The notes beneath the pieces were generated by a model that was given only the letters and a program-made list of their open reading frames with translations, did not search any database and was not told where the DNA came from. A DNA stretch of 64,000 nucleotides from Solimicrobium sp043758755 (GTDB lineage Bacteria > Pseudomonadota > Gammaproteobacteria > Burkholderiales > Burkholderiaceae_D), in NCBI GenBank assembly GCA_043758755.1, contig JAYVMW010000004.1:124001-188000 (forward strand), written 5' to 3'. The translations under genes and the position numbers were made by a program. Shown here piece by piece: positions 43,227-51,160 of this stretch (position 1 is its first letter; each line of letters starts with the position of its first letter).

Positions 43227-43504
43227 GATTTTTCCTTATGGAGTAAGTGAGGCAGTCAGGGGCAGTCAAACAGGGATGAAAATACAGGCTACTACATGGT
43301 GCAAAAAACGTTAAATACAAGCGGGGCACCCCCAGGCAAACAAGATCAGGTGCCAACAGTCACAAACTGGTGTTTTAATTGCACCTTGCAGAGCTGCTTG
43401 ACGTTGATTAAAACTGGATCAAAGACATAATTCGGCTAGACTGTTCAGATTGAAGCTCGTCATGCAAACTGAATATCATCATTTCGACGCAAGGAACATA
43501 AGTC

Positions 43505-44368
43505 ATGGTATCAGCTGAAAAAAATAAGGAATTTGAATTCATTCAAGGACTTACCGCGGATCTGTCTGCCCCTGTGCTGATATTTCCAACTTCGTTAAGC
43601 GCGACGATGAATATCAGACGGGCAATCCTGCAGGATGATATCTCGAATGACACCTTGGCGCGCATTATTGGAACCGAACCGGTGTTGTCTGCCCAGATTT
43701 TAAAATTGAGCAATTCGGCAGCGTTTAATTCAACCAGCAAATTGAATGCAGATTTAAAAACGGCAACCATGCGTCTTGGTTATGCGAAGGTAAAGAATTT
43801 GACAATCGCGGTGGGTATGAAGCAGCTGACTGAACACAAGGATATCAATAAAGAAATTGCTCAATTGATGGAAGGTTTGTGGAGCCGCAGTGTCCGGGTT
43901 GCGTCATTTTCCTACGTACTGGCTAAAAATCTGACCAGAGTGAATCCAGACAATGCGTTGCTGGCCGGATTGCTGCACGATGTTGGCAAGTTCTATATAT
44001 TAAACCGTGCCAATCAGTACCAGACTCTGTTCACTTCAAAACGGGCACTCTGGAGTCTGGTCGACGCCTGGCATTCCAATATTGGCGCGGCAATTCTGGA
44101 AAATTGGTCGGTTTCTGAAGATATACAGAATGCGGTGCAAAATTTTAAAAACCCTGAATATATTCATCGCGGATCAGTGGATTTGACTGATGCCATTTTT
44201 GCCGCTGATTTGCTCGATGCCCATTTTGATGAAAGCTCTCCGCAAAAAATAAACTGGGAAGACCGACCATCTGTATTGAGCAAACTGGATCTTGATGAAG
44301 AAAAAAGTGAGTTCTTATTAGCGGAAATGAAGGTTGAACTGGACAACTTTTTAAGTTCAATCAGTTAA
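43505..44368 (+). CDS. HDOD domain protein
   Basis: A 287-residue protein with one HDOD domain, related to HD phosphohydrolases but usually lacking activity; many affect motility, c-di-GMP signalling or cell-cycle control. The domain (about residues 20-220) shows ARIIGTEPVLSAQILKLSNSA and GLLHDVGKFYILNR, which keeps the HD pair. Its last 18 bp before the neighbouring small gene overlap nothing. It is not linked to other signalling genes except the diguanylate cyclase 2 kb away. Confidence 0.88.
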   Translation: MVSAEKNKEFEFIQGLTADLSAPVLIFPTSLSATMNIRRAILQDDISNDTLARIIGTEPVLSAQILKLSNSAAFNSTSKLNADLKTATMRLGYAKVKNLTIAVGMKQLTEHKDINKEIAQLMEGLWSRSVRVASFSYVLAKNLTRVNPDNALLAGLLHDVGKFYILNRANQYQTLFTSKRALWSLVDAWHSNIGAAILENWSVSEDIQNAVQNFKNPEYIHRGSVDLTDAIFAADLLDAHFDESSPQKINWEDRPSVLSKLDLDEEKSEFLLAEMKVELDNFLSSIS

Positions 44369-44386
44369 ACCCGGCACCAGACCACT

Positions 44387-44605
44387 TTAGTGGTGCGCTC
44401 TTGAAAATATGATCAGCCAGCTTCTTAATAATAAGACTTCGACATGACCTGGATTGACGCCGGCGCGGCATTCAATCAAAGGATTGGTTTGATAAAAACG
44501 CTTACGAAAATCTTTGCAGACACTGATTTCACGCTGGCCGATACGCAGCAGAAATGAATTGTTCAAAAGAGGCTGGGATTGAAAAGCGGTATTCAGATAA
44601 GCCAT
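44387..44605 (-). CDS. Small orphan gene behind tandem LexA boxes (candidate SOS-induced protein)
   Basis: A 72-codon gene starting at ATG 44605 with TTGGAGAAATTC directly upstream, a good ribosome binding site. It opens MAYLNTAFQSQPLLNNSFLL and ends LLLRSWLIIFSRAHH. It is basic, has no signal peptide and only a short hydrophobic stretch near the C-terminus; two Cys lie near residues 31 and 48. I do not recognise a family. A sigma-70-like promoter (44641-44669) overlaps two LexA boxes, the nearer box 50 bp from the start codon. That is the usual geometry of an SOS gene, so damage-inducible expression is a strong inference; the function is unknown. It converges on the HDOD gene. Confidence 0.6.
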   Translation of the reverse strand: MAYLNTAFQSQPLLNNSFLLRIGQREISVCKDFRKRFYQTNPLIECRAGVNPGHVEVLLLRSWLIIFSRAHH

Positions 44606-44640
44606 GAATTTCTCCAAAGTTGTTTAGCTGCAGTAAGGCC

Positions 44641-44669
44641 ATCTTAATTCAAAAATACTGTACATGCAA
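44641..44669 (-). promoter_or_regulatory. Candidate promoter of the small SOS gene
   Basis: Read on the minus strand: TTGCAT (44664-44669), a 17-bp spacer and TAAGAT (44641-44646). Matches to consensus are 3 and 4 of 6. The -35 element and spacer lie inside LexA box 1, so bound LexA would block it. The expected start of transcription is near 44634, about 30 nt before the ATG. Confidence 0.45.
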
Positions 44670-44675
44670 ACAGTA
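44656..44675. promoter_or_regulatory. LexA box 1
   Basis: TACTGTACATGCAAACAGTA: both 6-bp arms (TACTGT and ACAGTA) match the E. coli-type LexA consensus exactly, with CTG and CAG at the required 10-bp spacing. Betaproteobacterial LexA recognises the same type of site. Confidence 0.85.
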
Positions 44676-44694
44676 ACTGTAAATATAAACAGTA
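44675..44694. promoter_or_regulatory. LexA box 2, abutting box 1
   Basis: AACTGTAAATATAAACAGTA: CTGT and ACAG at the consensus spacing with an A/T-rich centre; one arm base differs from consensus. It shares base 44675 with box 1, so the centres are 19 bp apart. Paired LexA boxes are known at tightly repressed SOS genes such as colicin operons. Confidence 0.8.
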
Positions 44695-44853
44695 TTGTTG
44701 CGCGGGTGCTAATCCGGAATTGTTATTGTGTTTAACTTAACAATCAGGCCGACCTGTCATCCTGAATGGATAAAACGTATTTTTCGACACGTTATTATTG
44801 CAAAGTGATGTGGTGTAACATGCTGGCTTGGCATTTTTGAACCGGAGATTGTT

Positions 44854-46047
44854 ATGTTTCACCATGTTGAGCCGTATGCTGGCGACCCGATATTGTCCTT
44901 GAACGAGGCGTTTGGGAAAGATCCGCGCAGTAGCAAAATTAACCTGTCGATCGGAATCTATTTTGATGATGCGGGCAAAATTCCGATGCTGCCTTCGGTG
45001 CGGGCAGCGGAACTGAAAGTGGTTGCAGAAGCCGGAGCACGTCCTTATCTGCCTATGGAAGGCGCAGCCAATTTCAGAAGTGCGGTACAACAGCTATTGT
45101 TTGGCGCTGACAGTGCCGCCGTAAATGCAGGCAGGGTGGTGACAATTCAGTCGGTCGGTTCCAGCGGTGGCTTAAAAGTCGGTGCCGATTTCATCAAGCG
45201 CTATTTTCCCGATTCCCTCGTTATGGTGAGCGACCCCACCTGGGATAATCACAAGGCCGTGTTTGATGGCGCCGGACTGAAAGTGGCAACCTATGCTTAC
45301 TATGATGCTACCACGGGCGGGCTTCGTTTTGATGCCATGCTGGCTGCTCTTTCCACGGCAAAAAAACACAGCGTCATTCTGCTGCATGCGTGTTGCCATA
45401 ATCCGACCGGCGTTGATCTGACTTGCGCGCAGTGGCAACAGCTGCTGATCCTTTTAAAAGAACGCGAATTGATCCCGTTTCTGGATCTGGCCTATCAGGG
45501 ATATGGAACCGGGATTGAGGAGGACGCTTATGCCGTGCGCCTGTTTGCCGATTCCGGCATCAGTTTCCTGGTGGCCAACTCATTTTCGAAAAGCATGAGC
45601 CTGTATGGCGAACGATGTGGCGCATTGAGTATTGTCTGTCCAGATGCTGCACAGGCAGTCAACGTGTTGGGTCAGTTAAAGGCAAATGTGCGGCGCAACT
45701 ATTCCAACCCGCCCATGCATGGCGGCCAGATTGTGGCACGCGTACTCACAGATCCGGTTCTGCGCGCCATGTGGGAAGCCGAGGTCGTGACGATGCGCGA
45801 GCGTATCGCGGCGATGCGGCGCCGTCTGTTTGAGGTGTTGAGCGCCAAATTGCCCGGCAGGGATTTTAACTATTTCCTTACCCAGCGCGGCATGTTCAGC
45901 TATACCGGTTTGAATCCTGATCAATGTGAACGGCTCAAAAATGAATTTGGCGTCTATATATTGCGCTCGGGGCGTATGTGTGTGGCAGGATTGAATTCGG
46001 GGAATGTGGAAGCTACTGCACAGGCCATGGCCGCAATATTAGCCTGA
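44854..46047 (+). CDS. tyrB: Aromatic/aspartate aminotransferase (class I, PLP)
   Basis: A 397-residue PLP enzyme of aminotransferase subgroup I-alpha, which moves the amino group between glutamate and aromatic or dicarboxylic keto acids. It opens MFHHVEPYAGDPILSLNEAF, the AspC/TyrB start. The PLP lysine is in SFSKSMSLYGERCGAL (Lys about 246); HACCHNPTGVDLT and the carboxylate-binding Arg near YSNPPMHGG are present. AspC and TyrB cannot be told apart with certainty, but this form is usually annotated as aromatic aminotransferase in Burkholderiales. ACCGGAG precedes the ATG. The 160-bp gap to the LexA boxes makes SOS control unlikely. Confidence 0.88.
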   Translation: MFHHVEPYAGDPILSLNEAFGKDPRSSKINLSIGIYFDDAGKIPMLPSVRAAELKVVAEAGARPYLPMEGAANFRSAVQQLLFGADSAAVNAGRVVTIQSVGSSGGLKVGADFIKRYFPDSLVMVSDPTWDNHKAVFDGAGLKVATYAYYDATTGGLRFDAMLAALSTAKKHSVILLHACCHNPTGVDLTCAQWQQLLILLKERELIPFLDLAYQGYGTGIEEDAYAVRLFADSGISFLVANSFSKSMSLYGERCGALSIVCPDAAQAVNVLGQLKANVRRNYSNPPMHGGQIVARVLTDPVLRAMWEAEVVTMRERIAAMRRRLFEVLSAKLPGRDFNYFLTQRGMFSYTGLNPDQCERLKNEFGVYILRSGRMCVAGLNSGNVEATAQAMAAILA

Positions 46048-46098
46048 CACAAACTGAGGCTAGTTGCAAATTGAACCGGCCCTTTTTTTTCAGCAGTA

Positions 46099-46632
46099 TC
46101 AGGTATGCTCAAAACATAATTTTTTGGCTTCGTTAAAAGCCGATTCAGCTGACATCCCGCTTTCCATCATGCGGGTAATTTCTTCTGAATGTTCCCGGAT
46201 ATCGGAAGGCAGATCGGCTCTATTGTTTTTGTAGTATTCGTATTTTTGAATCGCAATCGCTTCTTTCGCTTTTGCCAGTGCCGAGCCGCCACGAGGGGAA
46301 GCCGTGCCGGCAACTTTGCGTTTGGTTGCAGTCGCTTTCACCGCCGGAGTGCTTAGTTTAATCAATTGGTTTTTAATCTGGTCCAGCGAATAAATGAGAG
46401 CGGAAGTTTTACCGGAAAATTCTTTTTCATCAGTGTGAATTAATAAGTTACTGCTGTTAAAGCTGATTTTTTTTCCGGCAGCATTGATGACCTGGAAGTT
46501 AGGACCCTCAGTCGTGCCGCTTCCTGAAAACTGTACGTTTTCTCCGTAGGCCAGCATTTTTTCAATGACATTTTTCAGATAAGCTGCAGGCAGCTTGGAC
46601 ATGTCGCCAGTCCAGTGTTTCATTCTCTTCAT
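46099..46632 (-). CDS. Hypothetical protein with terminator in its leader
   Basis: A 177-residue soluble protein (from ATG 46632; ATG 46623 is also possible) that I do not recognise. The N-terminal half is mixed (AYLKNVIEKMLAYGENVQFSGSG and ISFNSSNLLIHTDEKEFSG). A basic Ala/Lys/Arg linker follows near residues 100-120 (KATATKRKVAGTASPRGG), then a helical C-terminal part with KAKEAIAIQKYEYYKN and SEEITRMMESGMSAESAFNEAKKLCFEHT. The basic linker could contact nucleic acid, but that is a guess. The intrinsic terminator at 46671-46691 lies 39 nt upstream of the start on the same strand. Confidence 0.65.
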   Translation of the reverse strand: MKRMKHWTGDMSKLPAAYLKNVIEKMLAYGENVQFSGSGTTEGPNFQVINAAGKKISFNSSNLLIHTDEKEFSGKTSALIYSLDQIKNQLIKLSTPAVKATATKRKVAGTASPRGGSALAKAKEAIAIQKYEYYKNNRADLPSDIREHSEEITRMMESGMSAESAFNEAKKLCFEHT

Positions 46633-46670
46633 GTTCAAAATACATTGCTTCCCAAAAAGTGTAAAAAATA

Positions 46671-46691
46671 AGCACGAACCAAATTCGTGCT
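46671..46691 (-). terminator. Intrinsic terminator in front of the hypothetical gene
   Basis: AGCACGAA (46671-46678) and TTCGTGCT (46684-46691) form an 8-bp stem with a 5-nt loop; on the minus strand TATTTTTT follows. No protein gene on this strand lies upstream before grpE, so it ends either a small RNA or a regulated leader. Confidence 0.7.
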
Positions 46692-47015
46692 GTCATTCTT
46701 CTAGTGGCTCATTATCCTCCCACTCAAAATGATTGGGTGGGCGCAAAGTAAATAAATTTGTAGAAGATGATAATACTGCAAGTTAATTGACTAACTTTTC
46801 CCGGCATGGAATAACGCCGGTAGTGCGAAAAAAGCATTGATACCTTGTGAGAAACGCATCTGAATCCACCTAACGTCGGATACCCAAAAAACAAAAAAAT
46901 AATTATTCGCCAAGATTTGAAATATGCCATTTACAGATATTGACTTAAAAGGCCGTATTTCTGACCGGATTCAGGGTTTATTTTGTAGTTTTTGCCTTAA
47001 ATCAGCATTTACACA
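46692..47015. other. Gene-free region with hairpins between the hypothetical gene and grpE
   Basis: No convincing protein gene. Two more inverted repeats are visible: CCCACTCAA / TTGGGTGGG (46719-46741; one wobble if read on plus) and CCGGC / GCCGG around 46802-46822. Between the first of these and the terminator, the minus strand contains GGGAGG followed by a 3-codon mini-frame (ATG AGC CAC TAG). A 68-codon minus-strand frame at 46724-46930 has no ribosome binding site and looks like chance. Confidence 0.3.
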
Positions 47016-47041
47016 CTTGAAATGTTCCTGCAAATCCCCAC
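47016..47041 (+). promoter_or_regulatory. Sigma-32 promoter of grpE
   Basis: CTTGAA (47016-47021), a 14-bp spacer and CCCCAC (47036-47041) closely match the heat-shock sigma factor consensus. It lies about 45 bp upstream of the grpE start. Confidence 0.85.
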
Positions 47042-47086
47042 TTCGGCTACATTGTTTTAAATATGTTCGATCATCGGAGGTAAGGA

Positions 47087-47656
47087 ATGCAAGACCAGGA
47101 CAAGCAGGATGGACAACAAGACGCGCAACTGAATGCGCAAAATGAACAAAATGGCACTGCGCAGCAAGAAGCTGAACCGGTAATGGTGGCAGTGGATTCT
47201 GACTTTGAAGAGAAGCTGCTGCAGACTGAAGCCAAGCTGGCGGAATTGCAGGACGCCTATTTAAGGGCAAAGGCGGACGGTGAAAATATTCGCCGGCGTG
47301 CCCAGGAAGATATCAGCAAGGCGCATAAATTTGCAGTTGAAAGTTTTGCCGAATCGATGATCCCGGTAAAAGACAGCCTGGAAATGGCGCTGAAGATTGA
47401 AACTATATCAATTGAAGCATTGAAAGAGGGGGCAGAAATGACATTGCGTCAACTGTCCAGCGCCTTCGAAAAAAATCGGCTGATGGAAATCAATCCGGCC
47501 AAAGGTGAAAAGCTCGATCCAGCCAGGCATCAGGCGGTAACTATGGTGCCGGCCGAGCAGGAAGCCAATACGGTGGTTGAGGTACTGCAAAAAGGATACA
47601 CGATTGCAGACCGGTTATTGCGTCCGGCTCTGGTGACGGTCGCGCAGGCCAGATAA
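47087..47656 (+). CDS. grpE: Nucleotide exchange factor GrpE
   Basis: Co-chaperone of DnaK that releases ADP and substrate, 189 residues. A Gln/Asn/Asp-rich N-terminal tail (about residues 1-35) precedes the long dimer helix (LQTEAKLAELQDAYLRAKADGENIRRRAQED) and the C-terminal beta-wing (PARHQAVTMVPAEQEANTVVEVLQKGYTIADRLLRPALVTVA), both well conserved. GGAGGTAAGG precedes the ATG. First gene of grpE-dnaK-dnaJ. Confidence 0.96.
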   Translation: MQDQDKQDGQQDAQLNAQNEQNGTAQQEAEPVMVAVDSDFEEKLLQTEAKLAELQDAYLRAKADGENIRRRAQEDISKAHKFAVESFAESMIPVKDSLEMALKIETISIEALKEGAEMTLRQLSSAFEKNRLMEINPAKGEKLDPARHQAVTMVPAEQEANTVVEVLQKGYTIADRLLRPALVTVAQAR

Positions 47657-47685
47657 GGTGTCCCGATTCTTAATCCGGCCACCCG

Positions 47686-47711
47686 CTTGAAAACCGGCAC
47701 ATTCGCCGCAT
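47686..47711 (+). promoter_or_regulatory. Second sigma-32-like promoter, upstream of dnaK
   Basis: CTTGAA (47686-47691), a 14-bp spacer and CCGCAT (47706-47711) with AT following; 5 of 6 in the -10 element. It lies 91 bp upstream of dnaK in the grpE-dnaK gap and has the same spacing as the grpE promoter. Confidence 0.65.
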
Positions 47712-47802
47712 ATTCGCAGCAGACAGTACAGATTTGACGTACAGATTATTTGTTCTTATTCACCACATTATTTTGAAATTATAAAATTTAAAAGGAATTA
47801 TC

Positions 47803-49761
47803 ATGGGCAGAATCATCGGCATCGATTTGGGAACCACCAATTCATGTGTATCAGTAGTAGAAAACGGTCAACCGAAAGTCATTGAAAATGTGGAAGGCGC
47901 ACGTACTACCCCTTCCATCATCGCGTATCAGGAAGATGGTGAAATTCTGGTGGGTGCATCAGCCAAGCGTCAGGCAGTGACCAATCCAAAAAATACCCTG
48001 TACGCAGTCAAGCGTCTGATCGGTCGCAAATTTGATGAGAAAGAAGTACAGAAAGATATCAGTCTGATGCCTTTCTCGATCGTCAAGGCTGACAACGGTG
48101 ACGCCTGGGTGAGTGTGCGCGACAAAAAAATGGCGCCACCACAAATTTCTGCAGAAGTACTGCGCAAAATGAAAAAAACTGCCGAAGATTATCTCGGCGA
48201 AGAAGTTACTGAAGCCGTCATTACTGTCCCGGCCTATTTCAACGATGCACAGCGTCAGGCAACCAAAGACGCCGGCCGTATCGCCGGACTGGAAGTAAAG
48301 CGCATCATTAACGAACCGACTGCCGCCGCGCTGGCATTTGGTCTGGACAAGGCTGAACGTGGCGATCGTAAAATCGCCGTGTACGATCTGGGCGGCGGAA
48401 CGTTTGATATTTCGATTATTGAAATTGCCGATGTGGATGGCGAAATGCAGTTTGAAGTGTTGTCCACCAATGGCGACACATTCCTGGGCGGTGAAGATTT
48501 CGATCAGCGCATTATTGATTACATTATTGATGAATTCAAAAAAATCAATGGCCTCGATCTTTCCAAAGATCCGATCGCTTTGCAGCGTATCAAAGCGTCA
48601 GCAGAACGGGCCAAGATTGAACTGTCCAGCTCGCAGCAGACCGAAATCAATGAACCGTACATTGCCATGGCAAATGGTGCGCCAGTGCATCTGAATATGA
48701 AGATGACACGCGCAAAACTGGAATCGCTCGTTGAAGAACTGATTAACGCTACCATCGGACCGTGCCGTACTGCGATCAAAGATGCGGGCGTGAAAACCAG
48801 TGATATCAATGACATTATTCTGGTCGGCGGTATGACCCGCATGCCTAAAGTGCTGGAAGTGGTCAAAGAATTTTTCGGCAAGGATCCACGCAGAGACGTC
48901 AATCCTGATGAAGCTGTTGCTGTTGGCGCCGCCATTCAGGGTTCCGTGCTGTCAGGTGACCGTAAAGACCTGTTGTTGCTGGATGTGACACCTCTGTCGC
49001 TGGGTATTGAAACCCTGGGCGGTGTCATGACCAAAATGATCCAGAAAAATACCACGATCCCGACCAAGTTCAGTCAGGTGTTTTCAACTGCCGACGACAA
49101 TCAGCCGGCTGTTACGATCAAAGTCTATCAGGGCGAACGTGAAATAGCAGCAGGTAACAAAGGCCTGGGCGAATTCAATCTGGAAGGCATTCCGCCATCA
49201 GCACGTGGCACACCACAGATTGAAGTGACTTTTGATATTGATGCCAACGGAATTTTGCATGTGGGCGCCAAAGACAAAGCCACCGGCAAGGAAAACAAAA
49301 TCACCATTAAGGCCAACTCCGGTTTGACTGAAGAAGAAATTCAGAAAATGGTGAAAGATGCCGAGCTCAACGCTGAAGAAGACAGGAAGGTCAAGGAATT
49401 GGCTGAATCGCGCAATCAGGGTGATGCACTGGTCCATTCGACCAAAAAATCACTGACCGAATACGGTGACAAACTGGATGCCGGCGAAAAGGAAAAAATC
49501 GAAGCGTCGATCAAGGATCTGGAAGAATCACTGAAAAGCGGAGATAAAGTGTCGATCGATGAGAAGGTGGCCGCGTTGTCGGCAGCGTCTCAGAAATTGG
49601 GCGAAAAAATGTACGCTGACATGCAGGCTCAGCAGGCTGCCGCAGGATCTGCTGATGGTGCCGGTGCGCAGGGAGGTAATAGTGCCTCCGGGGCATCCGA
49701 ATCCAAACGCCAGGAAGACGATGTAGTGGACGCTGACTTTAAAGAAGTTAAAGACAAATAA
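47803..49761 (+). CDS. dnaK: Chaperone protein DnaK
   Basis: Hsp70 chaperone of 652 residues. The ATPase domain opens GRIIGIDLGTTNSCVSVVENGQP, with EVTEAVITVPAYFNDAQRQATKDAG, the phosphate-2 loop AVYDLGGGTFDISIIE and ILVGGMTRMPKV. The substrate-binding domain starts after the linker DLLLLDVTPLSLGIE. The lid is followed by a Gly/Ala-rich tail that ends in the conserved DVVDADFKEVKDK. AAAGGAATTATC precedes the ATG. Confidence 0.98.
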   Translation: MGRIIGIDLGTTNSCVSVVENGQPKVIENVEGARTTPSIIAYQEDGEILVGASAKRQAVTNPKNTLYAVKRLIGRKFDEKEVQKDISLMPFSIVKADNGDAWVSVRDKKMAPPQISAEVLRKMKKTAEDYLGEEVTEAVITVPAYFNDAQRQATKDAGRIAGLEVKRIINEPTAAALAFGLDKAERGDRKIAVYDLGGGTFDISIIEIADVDGEMQFEVLSTNGDTFLGGEDFDQRIIDYIIDEFKKINGLDLSKDPIALQRIKASAERAKIELSSSQQTEINEPYIAMANGAPVHLNMKMTRAKLESLVEELINATIGPCRTAIKDAGVKTSDINDIILVGGMTRMPKVLEVVKEFFGKDPRRDVNPDEAVAVGAAIQGSVLSGDRKDLLLLDVTPLSLGIETLGGVMTKMIQKNTTIPTKFSQVFSTADDNQPAVTIKVYQGEREIAAGNKGLGEFNLEGIPPSARGTPQIEVTFDIDANGILHVGAKDKATGKENKITIKANSGLTEEEIQKMVKDAELNAEEDRKVKELAESRNQGDALVHSTKKSLTEYGDKLDAGEKEKIEASIKDLEESLKSGDKVSIDEKVAALSAASQKLGEKMYADMQAQQAAAGSADGAGAQGGNSASGASESKRQEDDVVDADFKEVKDK

Positions 49762-49792
49762 GGTTTGGCGGGTTAACAGCTCGTTATAACTC

Positions 49793-49839
49793 GCCGAGAA
49801 AGGGGCGTTGCGATTGCGACAAACCTGCTCGGCTTTTTT
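49793..49839 (+). terminator. Intrinsic terminator between dnaK and dnaJ
   Basis: GCCGAG (49793-49798) pairs with CTCGGC (49828-49833), with a 29-nt loop that contains a further short stem, followed by TTTTTTC. Likely partial, which would set the usual excess of dnaK over dnaJ mRNA. Confidence 0.65.
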
Positions 49840-49876
49840 CGTATCGATTTTGAATTGACTTAGAAGGTGCCAAAAA

Positions 49877-51007
49877 ATGGCGAAGCGTGATTTTTATGAA
49901 ATATTAGGCGTTGCGAAAAATGCCAGCGACGACGAGATTAAAAAATCGTATCGTAAAATGGCGATGAAATTTCATCCGGATCGCAATCCTGACAGTAAGC
50001 AGGCTGAAGAAAAATTCAAGGAAGCCAAGGAAGCTTACGAAATGCTGACCGATCCTAAAAAGCGGGAAGCCTATGACCGTTACGGTCATGCCGGCGTTGA
50101 CCCCAACATGGGTGGTGGCGGCGGCCCTGGCGCTGGTGCTGGCGGTTTTGCGGATGCCTTCGGTGACATTTTCGGTGACATTTTTGGTGGCGGGCGCGGG
50201 CGCAGTTCCGGTCCGCAGGTATACCGTGGCGCCGACTTGCGATACAACCTCGAAATTTCTCTGGAACAGGCTGCCAACGGATTCGATACGACGATCCGTG
50301 TTCCGTCCTGGGATGAATGTGAACCATGCCATGGTACCGGTGCCAAGCCGGGTACGACACCGGTTACCTGTACAACCTGTGCCGGACACGGTCAGGTACG
50401 AATGCAGCAGGGATTGTTCAGTATTCAGCAAACCTGCCCGAAATGTCACGGTACCGGAAAAATCATTACGGATCCCTGCACCAGTTGTGCCGGTGTTGGA
50501 CGAATCAAACGTAACAAAACGCTGGAAGTTAAAATTCCGGCCGGTATTGACGACGGCATGCGTATCCGATCTTCAGGAAACGGTGAGCCTGGCGTAAACG
50601 GCGGGCCTCCGGGTGACCTGTATGTCGAAATTCACACCAAACCACACGCGGTATTTCAGCGTGAAGGCGACGACCTGCATTGCGAAATGCCGATCTCGTT
50701 TGCCAAGGCGACGCTCGGCGGCGAAATTGAAGTACCAACCCTGAATGGCAAGGCCAGCTTCACCATACCGGAAGGGACGCAGACCGGTAAAACATTCCGC
50801 TTGCGCAGCAAAGGTATTAAAGGTGTGCGTTCCGGCTATCCGGGCGATTTGTTCTGTCATGTTGTTATTGAAACACCGGTCAAGTTAACTGAAAAGCAAA
50901 AGGACTTGTTGCGGGATTTTGAAAAACTCACTGTGGAAGGTGGTTCCAAACACAGTCCGCAGAGTAAATCGTGGATGGAAAAAGTGAAAAGTTTTCTGGG
51001 TAAATAA
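49877..51007 (+). CDS. dnaJ: Chaperone protein DnaJ
   Basis: Type I Hsp40 of 376 residues that delivers substrates to DnaK and stimulates its ATPase. The J-domain (residues 4-70) holds the HPD tripeptide in MKFHPDRNPDSKQ. A Gly/Phe-rich region rich in GGG follows. The zinc region has four CxxCxGxG repeats: CEPCHGTG, CTTCAGHG, CPKCHGTG and CTSCAGVG. The C-terminal substrate domain is complete. AGAAGGTGCC precedes the ATG. Confidence 0.98.
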   Translation: MAKRDFYEILGVAKNASDDEIKKSYRKMAMKFHPDRNPDSKQAEEKFKEAKEAYEMLTDPKKREAYDRYGHAGVDPNMGGGGGPGAGAGGFADAFGDIFGDIFGGGRGRSSGPQVYRGADLRYNLEISLEQAANGFDTTIRVPSWDECEPCHGTGAKPGTTPVTCTTCAGHGQVRMQQGLFSIQQTCPKCHGTGKIITDPCTSCAGVGRIKRNKTLEVKIPAGIDDGMRIRSSGNGEPGVNGGPPGDLYVEIHTKPHAVFQREGDDLHCEMPISFAKATLGGEIEVPTLNGKASFTIPEGTQTGKTFRLRSKGIKGVRSGYPGDLFCHVVIETPVKLTEKQKDLLRDFEKLTVEGGSKHSPQSKSWMEKVKSFLGK

Positions 51008-51033
51008 GAATCCAGTACAACGTTGCACCGGAG

Positions 51034-51070
51034 GTGGCGTGATTTGACTAAAATCACGCCACTTTTTTTT
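51034..51070 (+). terminator. Intrinsic terminator after dnaJ
   Basis: Perfect 12-bp stem GTGGCGTGATTT / AAATCACGCCAC with a 5-nt loop and eight T residues; it ends the heat-shock operon. Confidence 0.94.
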
Positions 51071-51160
51071 ACCGTGCCAACCAGTCAGATTGTGGGATAA
51101 AATCCTCCATTGCATTGAAATCCGTATTTCAACTGATTACATAGAAAGCATTGGTGAGTC

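Noticed and set aside
44854..46047. LexA control of the aromatic aminotransferase
   Set aside because: The boxes are 160 bp upstream and sit on a promoter pointing the other way; a metabolic aminotransferase is an unlikely SOS gene.
46724..46930. A 68-codon minus-strand gene upstream of the orphan gene
   Set aside because: No ribosome binding site before its ATG and no recognisable composition; kept only as possible untranslated transcript.
46924..47145. A 73-codon plus-strand gene overlapping grpE
   Set aside because: It overlaps the sigma-32 promoter and the grpE start in another frame; shadow of the promoter region.
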